DNA from: Salegentibacter salegens
Lineage (GTDB): Bacteria; Bacteroidota; Bacteroidia; Flavobacteriales; Flavobacteriaceae
Assembly (NCBI RefSeq): GCF_900142975.1
Contig: NZ_LT670848.1
Location: 3,348,001-3,412,000 of the forward strand
Length of the DNA stretch: 64,000 nt
Reading direction: 5' to 3'
Shown: positions 41,805-49,551 of the stretch, piece after piece
Layout of the letters: every line of letters begins with the position of its first letter
Numbering within the stretch: position 1 is the stretch's first letter
Program-made: the position numbers and the translations under genes
The notes under the pieces: generated by a model
Databases searched by the model: none
The model's input: the letters and a program-made list of their open reading frames with translations, nothing else
Told to the model about the DNA's origin: nothing

Positions 41805-41857
41805 AAACACCAAACACCAAACACCAAACACCAAACACCAAACACCAAACACCAAAC
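41805..41857. repeat. Tandem 7-bp repeat (AAACACC)x7, then AAAC
   Basis: Seven exact copies of AAACACC (41805-41853) plus a partial copy (41854-41857) lie between the four-helix bundle gene and the ABC-F stop codon. They are likely to vary by slippage. Confidence 0.95.
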
Positions 41858-43728
41858 TATTCCGCCTTGGCGCCAAGTTCAAACCAACGTTCGGTTTTTT
41901 CTTCTATTTTGTTTTCTATTTTTTTAAGTTCAACAGAATTTTCGGCTACTTTTTCGCCGCTGAGGTCCTGGAGGAATTTTTGCTGAATATCCTCTTTTTT
42001 CTTTTCGAGTTTAGCTATCTCTTTTTCCAGCTTTCCGAATTCTTTTTGTTCGTTGTAACTTAACTTACTTCCAGAGCTCGTTTTTTTCCAGTCTTTTTTA
42101 TTGTCTTTTTGGTCGGTAGATTGGGTTTCTTCTCTGGCTTCTGCAGTAGCGCTATCTTCATATTCACGATAATCGGAATAATTCCCTGGGAAATCCTGCA
42201 CTTCGGTATTTCCCTGAAATACGAATAGGTGATCTACGATCTTATCCATAAAATACCTATCGTGGGAAACCACTACCAAGCAACCTGGAAAGTCCAGTAA
42301 GAAGCTCTCCAGCACGTTTAGTGTAACAATATCAAGATCGTTGGTAGGCTCATCAAGAATTAGGAAATTAGGATTTTGAATAAGCACTGTGCAGAGATAA
42401 AGTCTTTTGCGTTCGCCACCACTCAGTTTTTCAACAAAATCGTATTGCTTTTTACGATCGAATAAAAAGCGTTCCAGCAGCTGCTGGGCCGAAATTTGCC
42501 GGCCTTTTTTCAACGGGATATATTCGCCAAATTCCCGAATTACCTCGATAACTTTTTGCCCGGGTTTAATAGTGATCCCAGCCTGTGTGTAATAACCAAA
42601 TTTTATGGTTTCCCCAATAACTACTTTTCCAGCGTCGGGTTTAATCGCCCCGGTGAGGATGTTTAGGAAGGTAGATTTTCCCGTCCCGTTTTTACCAATA
42701 ATTCCAATGCGTTCGCCGCGTTTAAAATTATAGCTGAAATTTTTAAGTAATTCATTGTCTTCAAAAGACTTTCCAATATTATGCAGCTCTACGATTTTGC
42801 TACCCATACGTTCCATATTGAGCTCCAGCTGAATTTCGTGATCCTGCCTGCGTTTATGCGCCCGGTCTTTGATATCCTGAAAATCGTCTATTCTAGATTT
42901 AGATTTTGTAGTACGTGCCTTTGGTTGACGACGCATCCAATCCAGTTCTTTTTTATAAAGTTGTTTGGCTTTTTCGGTATTAGTGGCTTCCTGGGCCATT
43001 CGGGCATCTTTCTTATCCAGGTAATAACCGTAGTTTCCTTTATAAGTATAAAGATTACCGTGATCTAGTTCAACGATTTCGTTACAAACACGTTCCAGGA
43101 AATACCTGTCGTGCGTTACCATAAAAATGGTGAAATTTTCTTTTCTAAAATATTCTTCCAGCCACTCGATCATATCCAGATCCAGGTGGTTGGTGGGCTC
43201 ATCCATAATGATGAAGTTCGGTTTTTGTAGAAGCATAACCGTAAGGGCAAGGCGCTTTTTTTGTCCGCCAGAAAGATATTTTACTTCTTTAGAGAGATCG
43301 TCTAACTTCAGTTTAAAAAGAATTTGTTTGTACTGAGTTTCAAAATCCCAGGCTTGTGCCGCATCCATTTCCTCAAAAGCTTTCTGATACGCATCTTCAT
43401 CCTCGGGATTTATAAGCGCTTTTTCGTAACGATTTATAATATTCAGAATTTCATTATCTGAAGAAAATATAGTTTCTTCCACCGTTAAATTAGGATCTAA
43501 ATTGGGTTCCTGCGGGAGAAAAGCGGTAGTGATATCTTTTCTGTATACCACTTTCCCGGCATCTGGCGAATCGAATCCTGCCAGGATATTTAGGAGGGAA
43601 GTTTTTCCGGTTCCATTCTTGGCGATAAATCCTACTTTTTGGCCTTCATTAATTCCGAAGGAAATATCTTCGAATAATACATGTTCACCGTAGGCTTTGG
43701 CAATATTTTCTACACTTAAATAATTCAC
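41857..43728 (-). CDS. ABC-F family ATPase (ribosome-associated)
   Basis: A 623-aa soluble protein with two ABC domains and no membrane segment: N-terminal Walker A AKNGTGKTSLLNIL near 36-49, LSGGQKKRLAL, MDEPTNHLDLDMIEWL; a linker with RRQPKARTTKSKSRIDDF; a second ABC with GKNGTGKSTFLNIL and LSGGERKRLYL and DEPTNDLDIVTLNVLE; then a C-terminal coiled coil (about 555-615). ABC-F proteins act on the ribosome. The length and C-terminal extension fit the Uup subgroup; EttA is an alternative. Confidence 0.93.
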   Translation of the reverse strand: MNYLSVENIAKAYGEHVLFEDISFGINEGQKVGFIAKNGTGKTSLLNILAGFDSPDAGKVVYRKDITTAFLPQEPNLDPNLTVEETIFSSDNEILNIINRYEKALINPEDEDAYQKAFEEMDAAQAWDFETQYKQILFKLKLDDLSKEVKYLSGGQKKRLALTVMLLQKPNFIIMDEPTNHLDLDMIEWLEEYFRKENFTIFMVTHDRYFLERVCNEIVELDHGNLYTYKGNYGYYLDKKDARMAQEATNTEKAKQLYKKELDWMRRQPKARTTKSKSRIDDFQDIKDRAHKRRQDHEIQLELNMERMGSKIVELHNIGKSFEDNELLKNFSYNFKRGERIGIIGKNGTGKSTFLNILTGAIKPDAGKVVIGETIKFGYYTQAGITIKPGQKVIEVIREFGEYIPLKKGRQISAQQLLERFLFDRKKQYDFVEKLSGGERKRLYLCTVLIQNPNFLILDEPTNDLDIVTLNVLESFLLDFPGCLVVVSHDRYFMDKIVDHLFVFQGNTEVQDFPGNYSDYREYEDSATAEAREETQSTDQKDNKKDWKKTSSGSKLSYNEQKEFGKLEKEIAKLEKKKEDIQQKFLQDLSGEKVAENSVELKKIENKIEEKTERWFELGAKAE

Positions 43729-43794
43729 AGATTTGAGTTTTGTGCAAAATAAAAGGAAAATTGCGACTTAATTTTATTATTAGCCTACAAAAAC

Positions 43795-43802
43795 TATATT
43801 TG
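43795..43802 (+). promoter_or_regulatory. -7 element (TATATTTG) of the polysaccharide operon
   Basis: An exact TAnnTTTG element 92 nt before the wza ATG. No TTG lies at the right distance (the nearest is 31 nt upstream), so this is the best but not a complete promoter. Confidence 0.5.
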
Positions 43803-43822
43803 TTAAAACTATCTAAATTAGG

Positions 43823-43900
43823 ATGCCGATGGAAGGCCCAAAAGTGCATTTGTCGACTTTATTCATCCTGATGTCCCGAATCAATAGTAAAATATGCTGA
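43823..43900 (+). other. Possible 25-codon leader ORF whose stop overlaps the wza start
   Basis: ATG at 43823 opens a 25-codon frame, read MPMEGPKVHLSTLFILMS and on, that ends in TGA (43898-43900), inside the first codons of wza (ATG 43894). It is out of frame with wza. A GGATG/CATCC inverted pair (43821-43825 and 43865-43869) could form a leader hairpin. No homology can be judged; translational coupling is inference. Confidence 0.35.
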
Positions 43901-44691
43901 AGAGATACTATTTAATTCTAATCTTACTGGCGGGAGTTTTGAGTTTCTCGTCCTGTATTTCTACTAAAAAAACTACTTATCTTCAGGATAACGACGAAAA
44001 GCTGGATAGTGTTATTCAAATTCAACAGCTTAAAAAACCATATCGCATTCAAACCGGAGACCTTTTAAGTATTCGGGTAAAAGCCCTGGATCAGGAATTG
44101 GTGGGAATGTTTAACCCGGTTGGAGAAGCAAATCCGAATGCCACTACTGAAGAAGCCGTTTATTTTGATGGATTTATAGTAGATGATCACGGGAATATTC
44201 GCGTACCAACTTTAGGCGAGGTGAATGTTTTAGGCTACACCGAAAAGGAGATCAGGGAGAAAATTGAAGGACTATTACTGGAAAATTATTTTAGGGAAGA
44301 AGCTAATATTTTTGTGACCGTAAAGCTGGCCGGAATACGGTATACCACCCTGGGTGAAATAGGAACCGGTAGCCAGGTAATTTATAAAGAAAAGGTAACA
44401 ATTATGGAGGCCGTGGCCAATGCCGGTGGAATTACCGAATATGGCGATATGGAAAATGTAAAAATCATCAGGCAATATCCCGAGGGCGAAAAGGTGCATC
44501 GTATAGACCTAACCGATATTGATGCAACTAAAAGTGAGTATTACTATATTCAACCCAACGACCTTATTTTAGTCAATGCATTGCCGCAAAAAGCATTGGG
44601 ACTGGGAACAACCGGACTGGAAATATTTAGAACCGGAGTTACTATATTATCGTTTATTACAACTACAATATTATTATTTAGCAGGATTTAA
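43894..44691 (+). CDS. wza: Polysaccharide export outer-membrane lipoprotein (OPX, Wza-like)
   Basis: Outer-membrane export channel component. The 265-aa protein has a lipoprotein signal (ILILLAGVLSFSSCISTKK, lipobox FSSC, Cys near 21). A Poly_export domain with RIQTGDLLSIRVKALDQELV follows, then SLBB-type repeats (YFDGFIVDDHGNIRVPTLGEVNVLGYTEKEI and TTLGEIGTGSQVIYKEKVTIMEAVANAGGITEYGD). A C-terminal hydrophobic segment (GVTILSFITTTILLFSRI) serves as membrane anchor. It is shorter than enterobacterial Wza (about 380 aa), as is usual in Bacteroidota. Its stop abuts the wzc start. Confidence 0.9.
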   Translation: MLKRYYLILILLAGVLSFSSCISTKKTTYLQDNDEKLDSVIQIQQLKKPYRIQTGDLLSIRVKALDQELVGMFNPVGEANPNATTEEAVYFDGFIVDDHGNIRVPTLGEVNVLGYTEKEIREKIEGLLLENYFREEANIFVTVKLAGIRYTTLGEIGTGSQVIYKEKVTIMEAVANAGGITEYGDMENVKIIRQYPEGEKVHRIDLTDIDATKSEYYYIQPNDLILVNALPQKALGLGTTGLEIFRTGVTILSFITTTILLFSRI

Positions 44692-47163
44692 ATGGCGCAT
44701 GAAGATGATCACATATCAGATGTAGGCTCAACCTTCGATTTTAAAGGGTTTGTGCTTAAAGTGATAAGTTACTGGAAGTTAATTTTACTTTCGGTGGGGA
44801 TAAGCCTGGCGGTAGCCTATTATAACAATGTAAGGAAATTACCGGTTTATAACCTGGGGAACTCCATTTCTATAAAAGACGATCAGAATCCGTTTTTTAC
44901 CAGTAATACCAGTTTAACTTTTAACTGGGGCGGGACTTCAGATAAGGTGAATACTGCGATGACGATTTTAAGGTCGCGCTCGCATAATGAAGAGGTAGTA
45001 GAAGAACTTCAATTCTATACCCAGTATTTAAAGGATGGCGAATATCAACGTATAGATGCCTATGGCAGTGCACCCTTTAAAGTAGTTGCCGATACAACGA
45101 TGTCGCAAGCTTTAAATGTAACGATGACGATTACATTTTTAGATTCGTCTACATACAATTTAAAAGCAAATGTTCCTTCAAGTTTGAGTCTTCAGAATTA
45201 TAAAACTAAAGAGAAAACTTATCGGGAGGTTGATCCTAAAGAATTCAGTAAAAATTATAAATCAGGAGAACAGGTTCGGCTTCCATTTTTTAGCGGAACT
45301 ATTCTTAGGGTAGAGCAACCCCTGCAGGTTGGGACTCCATTCTACGTGAGTTTTATGAATTTTGACTCGGCTGTGGGGAGGTACCGAAATGTAAATGTTA
45401 GCCCCGAATCCCAGGGTTCTTCGGTTTTAAGGATGAGTCAAACCGGTGGTAATAAAGATAGAATTGTAGATTACCTCAATGGAACTGTACGGGTGCTAAG
45501 CGAAAATATGCTGGCGCGGAAAAATCTTTTTGCTACCAAAACCATTCGGTTTATAGATTCCAGTTTGGCAGTACAATCTGAAGCATTGAAGTTGGTAGAA
45601 GCAGAGCTGAACCAGTTTAGGAATGAAAATGCAATCATGGATATTTCTGCTGAAAGTTCTCAGCTTTCCAACCGGCTTTCTACCTTAGACCTAAGAAAAG
45701 AAGATATTAGGCGGCAACTTTCTTACTACGAAACCTTAAGAAATTACCTGGAAACCCGGAATGATTATTCTAACGCTCCCGCGCCTTCGGTAGCAGGAAT
45801 TTCAGAAGGGAGCATAGCCAGTGGAGTTTCCCGTATTATTTCCCTTGCAGAAGAAAGAAGTAACTACCAATATTCCTTAAAGGAGGATTCTCCTGTATTT
45901 GACGATATAGACCGGCAAATCAACTCGGTTAAGTCTATTTTACTGGAAAATATTAGTTCCTCTAAAGGTTTATTACAGGATGAACAAAGAGATATAAATC
46001 AACAAATCGCGCGTCTGGAGTCTGAAATAAGTAAGCTTCCGCAGGAAGAACAGGATTTGCTTAAAATTCAGCGTCGTTACAGCCTAAACGAGAAATCTTA
46101 CAATATGTTCCTGGAAAAAAGGAGCGAGGCGGGGCTTATAAAAGCTGCGAATGTAAGTGATGTGATGGTAATCGATTCGGCTAAAGATACCGGTGGCGGA
46201 CAAATTGGTCCAAATACCCAGCTTAATTATGTTATGGCGGTCTTGGTTGGGGGCGTGATTCCGCTAACCTTTGTTTTTCTGTTGGTTTTCTTAAATACGA
46301 ATATTCATAACGCCCAGGAAGTAACACGTTTATCCCCAATTCCTATTTTGGGAATGATAGGAAAAAGTAAAACCGATTCGAATCTGGTGGTTTTTAACAA
46401 TCCAAAATCATCAATTTCAGAAGGGTTTCGGGGCCTGCGTTCCAGTCTCCAGTTTATGTATAAGAAGCAAGGCGTTACCGGTTCTAAAACACTGTTAATT
46501 ACTTCTTCTGTTTCGGGGGAAGGGAAAACTTTCTGCGCGATGAACCTGGCAACGGTTTTCGCCTTAAGTGAACGCAAAACAGTGCTGGTAGGTGTCGATT
46601 TAAGAAAGCCGAAGATCTTTGATGATTTTCAGCTGAACAATGATGTGGGAGTAGTGAATTATTTAATAGACCAGGCAGGAACCGATGAGATTATTCAGCA
46701 AAGTAAGATTCCTTATTTAGACGTAATTACGGCCGGGCCGGTGCCCCCCAACCCATCAGAGTTGCTTATTAACGAGCAAATGGATAAGTTGATGGAGGAA
46801 TTAAAACAGAAATACGACTATATAATTCTGGATACTCCGCCAATTGGGATGGTAGCCGATGCTTTAAACCTCGTAAAACACGCAGATGCCACGATTTATT
46901 TGATACGCCAGGATTATACCAAACGCGGAATGTTGGAATCTATAAACGAGAAATATCATAAAGGCGAGATTAAGAATATCAGTTTTGTATTAAACCATTT
47001 TGTGCACCGTGCTAAATATGGTTATGGATACGGCTACGGCTATGGCTACGGCTATGGTTATGGCTACGGTTACAACCGTTATTCTAAAGGCTACGTAGAA
47101 AAATCTGATCCCACCCGAAAATTCAAACGCTGGTGGAAAAAGGCGATGCGGAATTTTGAGTAA
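44692..47163 (+). CDS. wzc: Polysaccharide biosynthesis tyrosine autokinase (Wzc-like)
   Basis: An inner-membrane polysaccharide co-polymerase and BY-kinase, 823 aa. It has two membrane helices flanking a large periplasmic domain (first near 28-46, second near 506-528). The kinase domain has Walker A VSGEGKTFC (607-615), Walker A' VGVDLRKPKIF and Walker B YDYIILDTPP. The C-terminus has a Tyr-Gly repeat (residues 776-794, ten Tyr) plus further tyrosines, the probable autophosphorylation cluster. The reading frame starts directly after wza. Phosphorylation state is known to control polymer assembly in this family. Confidence 0.92.
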   Translation: MAHEDDHISDVGSTFDFKGFVLKVISYWKLILLSVGISLAVAYYNNVRKLPVYNLGNSISIKDDQNPFFTSNTSLTFNWGGTSDKVNTAMTILRSRSHNEEVVEELQFYTQYLKDGEYQRIDAYGSAPFKVVADTTMSQALNVTMTITFLDSSTYNLKANVPSSLSLQNYKTKEKTYREVDPKEFSKNYKSGEQVRLPFFSGTILRVEQPLQVGTPFYVSFMNFDSAVGRYRNVNVSPESQGSSVLRMSQTGGNKDRIVDYLNGTVRVLSENMLARKNLFATKTIRFIDSSLAVQSEALKLVEAELNQFRNENAIMDISAESSQLSNRLSTLDLRKEDIRRQLSYYETLRNYLETRNDYSNAPAPSVAGISEGSIASGVSRIISLAEERSNYQYSLKEDSPVFDDIDRQINSVKSILLENISSSKGLLQDEQRDINQQIARLESEISKLPQEEQDLLKIQRRYSLNEKSYNMFLEKRSEAGLIKAANVSDVMVIDSAKDTGGGQIGPNTQLNYVMAVLVGGVIPLTFVFLLVFLNTNIHNAQEVTRLSPIPILGMIGKSKTDSNLVVFNNPKSSISEGFRGLRSSLQFMYKKQGVTGSKTLLITSSVSGEGKTFCAMNLATVFALSERKTVLVGVDLRKPKIFDDFQLNNDVGVVNYLIDQAGTDEIIQQSKIPYLDVITAGPVPPNPSELLINEQMDKLMEELKQKYDYIILDTPPIGMVADALNLVKHADATIYLIRQDYTKRGMLESINEKYHKGEIKNISFVLNHFVHRAKYGYGYGYGYGYGYGYGYGYNRYSKGYVEKSDPTRKFKRWWKKAMRNFE
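47017..47073 (+). repeat. Hexanucleotide (TAYGGN) repeat in the wzc 3' end
   Basis: Nine TAYGGN units plus TAY encode Tyr-Gly repeats. The third-base changes (TAT/TAC, GGT/GGA/GGC) show it is a mildly degenerate tandem repeat; loss or gain of units would keep frame but change Tyr number. Confidence 0.85.
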
Positions 47164-47274
47164 TGCGTTGTGAGTGAAGGGTGAGAAGTAGTTCGTTTTT
47201 GAGTGAAGAGGGAAGGGTGAAGAATGAAAAGTGAGGAGTGAAGAGTTAAGCGTGAAGAGAAATAAATAAGTAAC
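47164..47274. repeat. Degenerate GTGAAGAG-type repeat, left flank of the four-helix bundle gene
   Basis: A purine-rich stretch of GTGAAG/GAGTGAAG/GTGAGGAGTGAAGAG units. The inverted form CTCTTCACT/CTCCTCAC is found on the other side of the gene at about 47653-47684. Confidence 0.6.
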
Positions 47275-47628
47275 ATGATGAATCATAAAGATCTGGATGT
47301 TTGGAAAAGGAGTATAGATTTGGTGGAGGAGATTTATAAGCTTACTTCTAATTTTCCTTCTTCAGAAATATATGGTTTGACAAACCAGCTTAGAAGGGCT
47401 TCGGTTTCAATTCCTTCAAATATTGCTGAAGGTGCAGTCCGAAAAGGCGATAAAGAACTGCTTTATTTTATAAATATTGCAATTGGTTCAGTTGCCGAAA
47501 TAGAAACTCAATTAATAATCGCAGAAAGATTAGATTATATCAACGATGGAAACAACGTCTTTGAATCAGCCATAGAAGTTCGTAAGTTATTACTAGGGTT
47601 CAGAAATTATTTAAATAGAAAGGAATGA
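47275..47628 (+). CDS. Four-helix bundle protein (second copy, S23/IVP family)
   Basis: A 117-aa helical protein: NHKDLDVWKRSIDLVEEIYKLTSNFPSSEIYGLTNQLRRASVSIPSNIAEGAVRKGDKELL matches the S23 family. It sits within the polysaccharide operon between wzc and wzm, has no obvious role there, and is bounded by inverted simple repeats, so it probably arrived as a unit. It is a relative of the protein at 41368, which differs in length by 14 residues. Confidence 0.88.
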   Translation: MMNHKDLDVWKRSIDLVEEIYKLTSNFPSSEIYGLTNQLRRASVSIPSNIAEGAVRKGDKELLYFINIAIGSVAEIETQLIIAERLDYINDGNNVFESAIEVRKLLLGFRNYLNRKE

Positions 47629-47652
47629 ATATATTTTTTGATATTTTTGTCT

Positions 47653-47684
47653 CCTCATTTCACTCTTCACTAATAACTCCTCAC
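47653..47684. repeat. Degenerate CTCTTCACT/CTCCTCAC repeat, right flank of the four-helix bundle gene
   Basis: CTCCTCATTTCACTCTTCAC and the following CTCCTCAC are the complement of the left-flank repeat units. Confidence 0.6.
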
Positions 47685-47688
47685 GATA

Positions 47689-48552
47689 ATGAGCGAAGCG
47701 AATAACAACGACTGGCTATACGAAATCACCCCTAAGCGAAAGCTGATAGATCTTAATTTTAAGGAGGTTTGGCGGTATCGCGATTTGTTGATCCTTTTTG
47801 TGAAAAGGGATATTGTTACTGTTTATAAACAAACTATTTTAGGGCCTTTATGGTATTTTATCCAGCCGCTTTTTACCTCGATTATCTTTACCCTTGTTTT
47901 TAATAATATTGCTAGTATTCCCACCGGGAATGTACCTGCTTTTTTATTCAACCTCACCGGGATCACCGCCTGGAACTATTTTAACCAGTGCCTTACTGGA
48001 ACTTCAAACACCTTTAGCGCTAACGCAGGAATTTTCGGAAAGGTCTATTTTCCGCGGGTGATTATGCCGTTAAAAACAGTGATCTCTAATTTATTTAAAT
48101 TCGGAATCCAATTGCTGATATTAATTATTTTCTATTTCTATTTTATATTTAATGGTGCAGAAATTAGTCCGAATGCGAATATAGTTTTATTTCCGGTTTA
48201 TGTGTTAATGATGGCTTTATTAGGGCTTGGCGCTGGAATGACGATTTCAGCTTTAACCACCAAATATCGTGATTTAACTGTTTTAGTAGGTTTTGCCACA
48301 ACGTTATTAATGTATATTTCGGCGGTTCCTTATCCACTAAGCGAGGTTTCCGAAAAGATGCCAGACTGGGCCTGGCTGGTAAAATATAATCCCTTAACGC
48401 AAATAATCGAAGGCTTTAGGTATATGGTATTAGATACCGGAACTTTTACCTGGCCTGGTTTTTTATACACTTTAGGATTGTCAATTGTGCTCTTTCTACT
48501 GGGTTTAATTATTTTTAATCGAACTGAGAAGAATTTTATTGATACGGTTTAA
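47689..48552 (+). CDS. wzm: Polysaccharide ABC exporter permease (Wzm-like)
   Basis: The membrane subunit of an ABC-2 type polysaccharide exporter, 287 aa with about six membrane helices. Family blocks are visible: LFVKRDIVTVYKQTILGPLWYFIQPLFTSIIFTLVF, then TAWNYFNQCLTGTSNTFSANAGIFGKVYFPRVIMPL, and KYNPLTQIIEGFRYM near the C-terminus. Its partner ATPase is at 49552, with a methyltransferase gene between them. It exports a lipid-linked glycan across the inner membrane. Confidence 0.9.
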   Translation: MSEANNNDWLYEITPKRKLIDLNFKEVWRYRDLLILFVKRDIVTVYKQTILGPLWYFIQPLFTSIIFTLVFNNIASIPTGNVPAFLFNLTGITAWNYFNQCLTGTSNTFSANAGIFGKVYFPRVIMPLKTVISNLFKFGIQLLILIIFYFYFIFNGAEISPNANIVLFPVYVLMMALLGLGAGMTISALTTKYRDLTVLVGFATTLLMYISAVPYPLSEVSEKMPDWAWLVKYNPLTQIIEGFRYMVLDTGTFTWPGFLYTLGLSIVLFLLGLIIFNRTEKNFIDTV

Positions 48553-48584
48553 TTTAATTAGGATATAAACTTTAAAATTTTCTA

Positions 48585-49445
48585 ATGCGCGGCTGGTTAA
48601 TCAAAATTTTACAGGCTTTTAAGCTCTTGAGATTTTTTAATTTTAATGCTTATGCACCTGTTAATAAGAAGCTCTTTAAAATTCCTTTAATGGGAAACAC
48701 AGGTATAGTTAACTTGCAGATTTCGGAACCCTGGATGACAGAAATTTTGGAGTTTATTGTGTCTTTTGAAAAAGGAAAATTTGTTGATGTTGGAGTTAAT
48801 TTAGGTCAAACACTATTGAAACTGAAGAGTGTGAATTCTAAAACCGAATATATTGGATTTGAGCCAAATTCCCATTGTGTTAATTATGTTTCTAAGCTTA
48901 TTAAAGAAAATAGGTTTGAAAACACGTGTATTATACCAGTTGGTATTTCGAATGAGGTATCTTTAGCTAAGCTTTATTTCACTACTAATTCCAGTACCGA
49001 TAGTGCTGCATCTACGATCCAGGGATTTCGTAAAGAAAACGCTATAAAATTTTCAAATTATATAACACTACTAGATGTTACTACTATTGAAAATGCTGTA
49101 AATCTTTCAGGAGTATCAATTTTAAAGATTGATGTCGAAGGAGGAGAACTGGAAGTCTTAAAAAGTTTTCACAGCAGGATTCAACAAGATCAACCCCTCA
49201 TTCTTATAGAAATACTTCCTGTTTACTCGCAAGAGAATTCTTTACGAAAAAAAAGACAGGATGAAATTGAGGTATTAATTAAAAATCTTAATTATACCAT
49301 TTTCAAAATAATTAAACACAAAAAAGTACTTGAATTAGAGAAAATTGATTTTATTGGTATTCACTCAGATTTAAACCTCTGTGATTATATCTTGGTGCCA
49401 AAAAATAGACTTAAATTATTTTTGGAAAGATTTAATGATGTATAA
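48585..49445 (+). CDS. FkbM family methyltransferase
   Basis: A 286-aa SAM-dependent methyltransferase. The FkbM domain shows FVDVGVNLGQTLLKLKSVNSKTEYIGFEPNSHCVNYV (about 67-103), LDVTTIENAV and the hallmark VSILKIDVEGGELEVLKSF near 174-192. It is likely to O-methylate a sugar of the exported polysaccharide. It lies between wzm and wzt; in that position methylation may act as a chain-terminating step, which is inference. Confidence 0.88.
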   Translation: MRGWLIKILQAFKLLRFFNFNAYAPVNKKLFKIPLMGNTGIVNLQISEPWMTEILEFIVSFEKGKFVDVGVNLGQTLLKLKSVNSKTEYIGFEPNSHCVNYVSKLIKENRFENTCIIPVGISNEVSLAKLYFTTNSSTDSAASTIQGFRKENAIKFSNYITLLDVTTIENAVNLSGVSILKIDVEGGELEVLKSFHSRIQQDQPLILIEILPVYSQENSLRKKRQDEIEVLIKNLNYTIFKIIKHKKVLELEKIDFIGIHSDLNLCDYILVPKNRLKLFLERFNDV

Positions 49446-49551
49446 AATTCTGGCTTTTATCTATATAAATTTTTTAAAATGCTTCAATTGATGTTTTGGT
49501 TTTTAGGCTGGGAAAATTAAATTAAAATGGATATACGGTGATGAACTTTAG

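Noticed and set aside
41805..41857. CRISPR-like array, because of regularly spaced identical units
   Set aside because: Units are 7 bp with no spacers; it is a simple tandem repeat. No Cas genes are present.
47689..49445. Reading wzm and the FkbM gene as a lipid-exporter pair unrelated to polysaccharide
   Set aside because: The Wzt-like ATPase with its C-terminal glycan domain, the surrounding glycosyltransferases, and the order wza-wzc-wzm-FkbM-wzt point to polysaccharide export.
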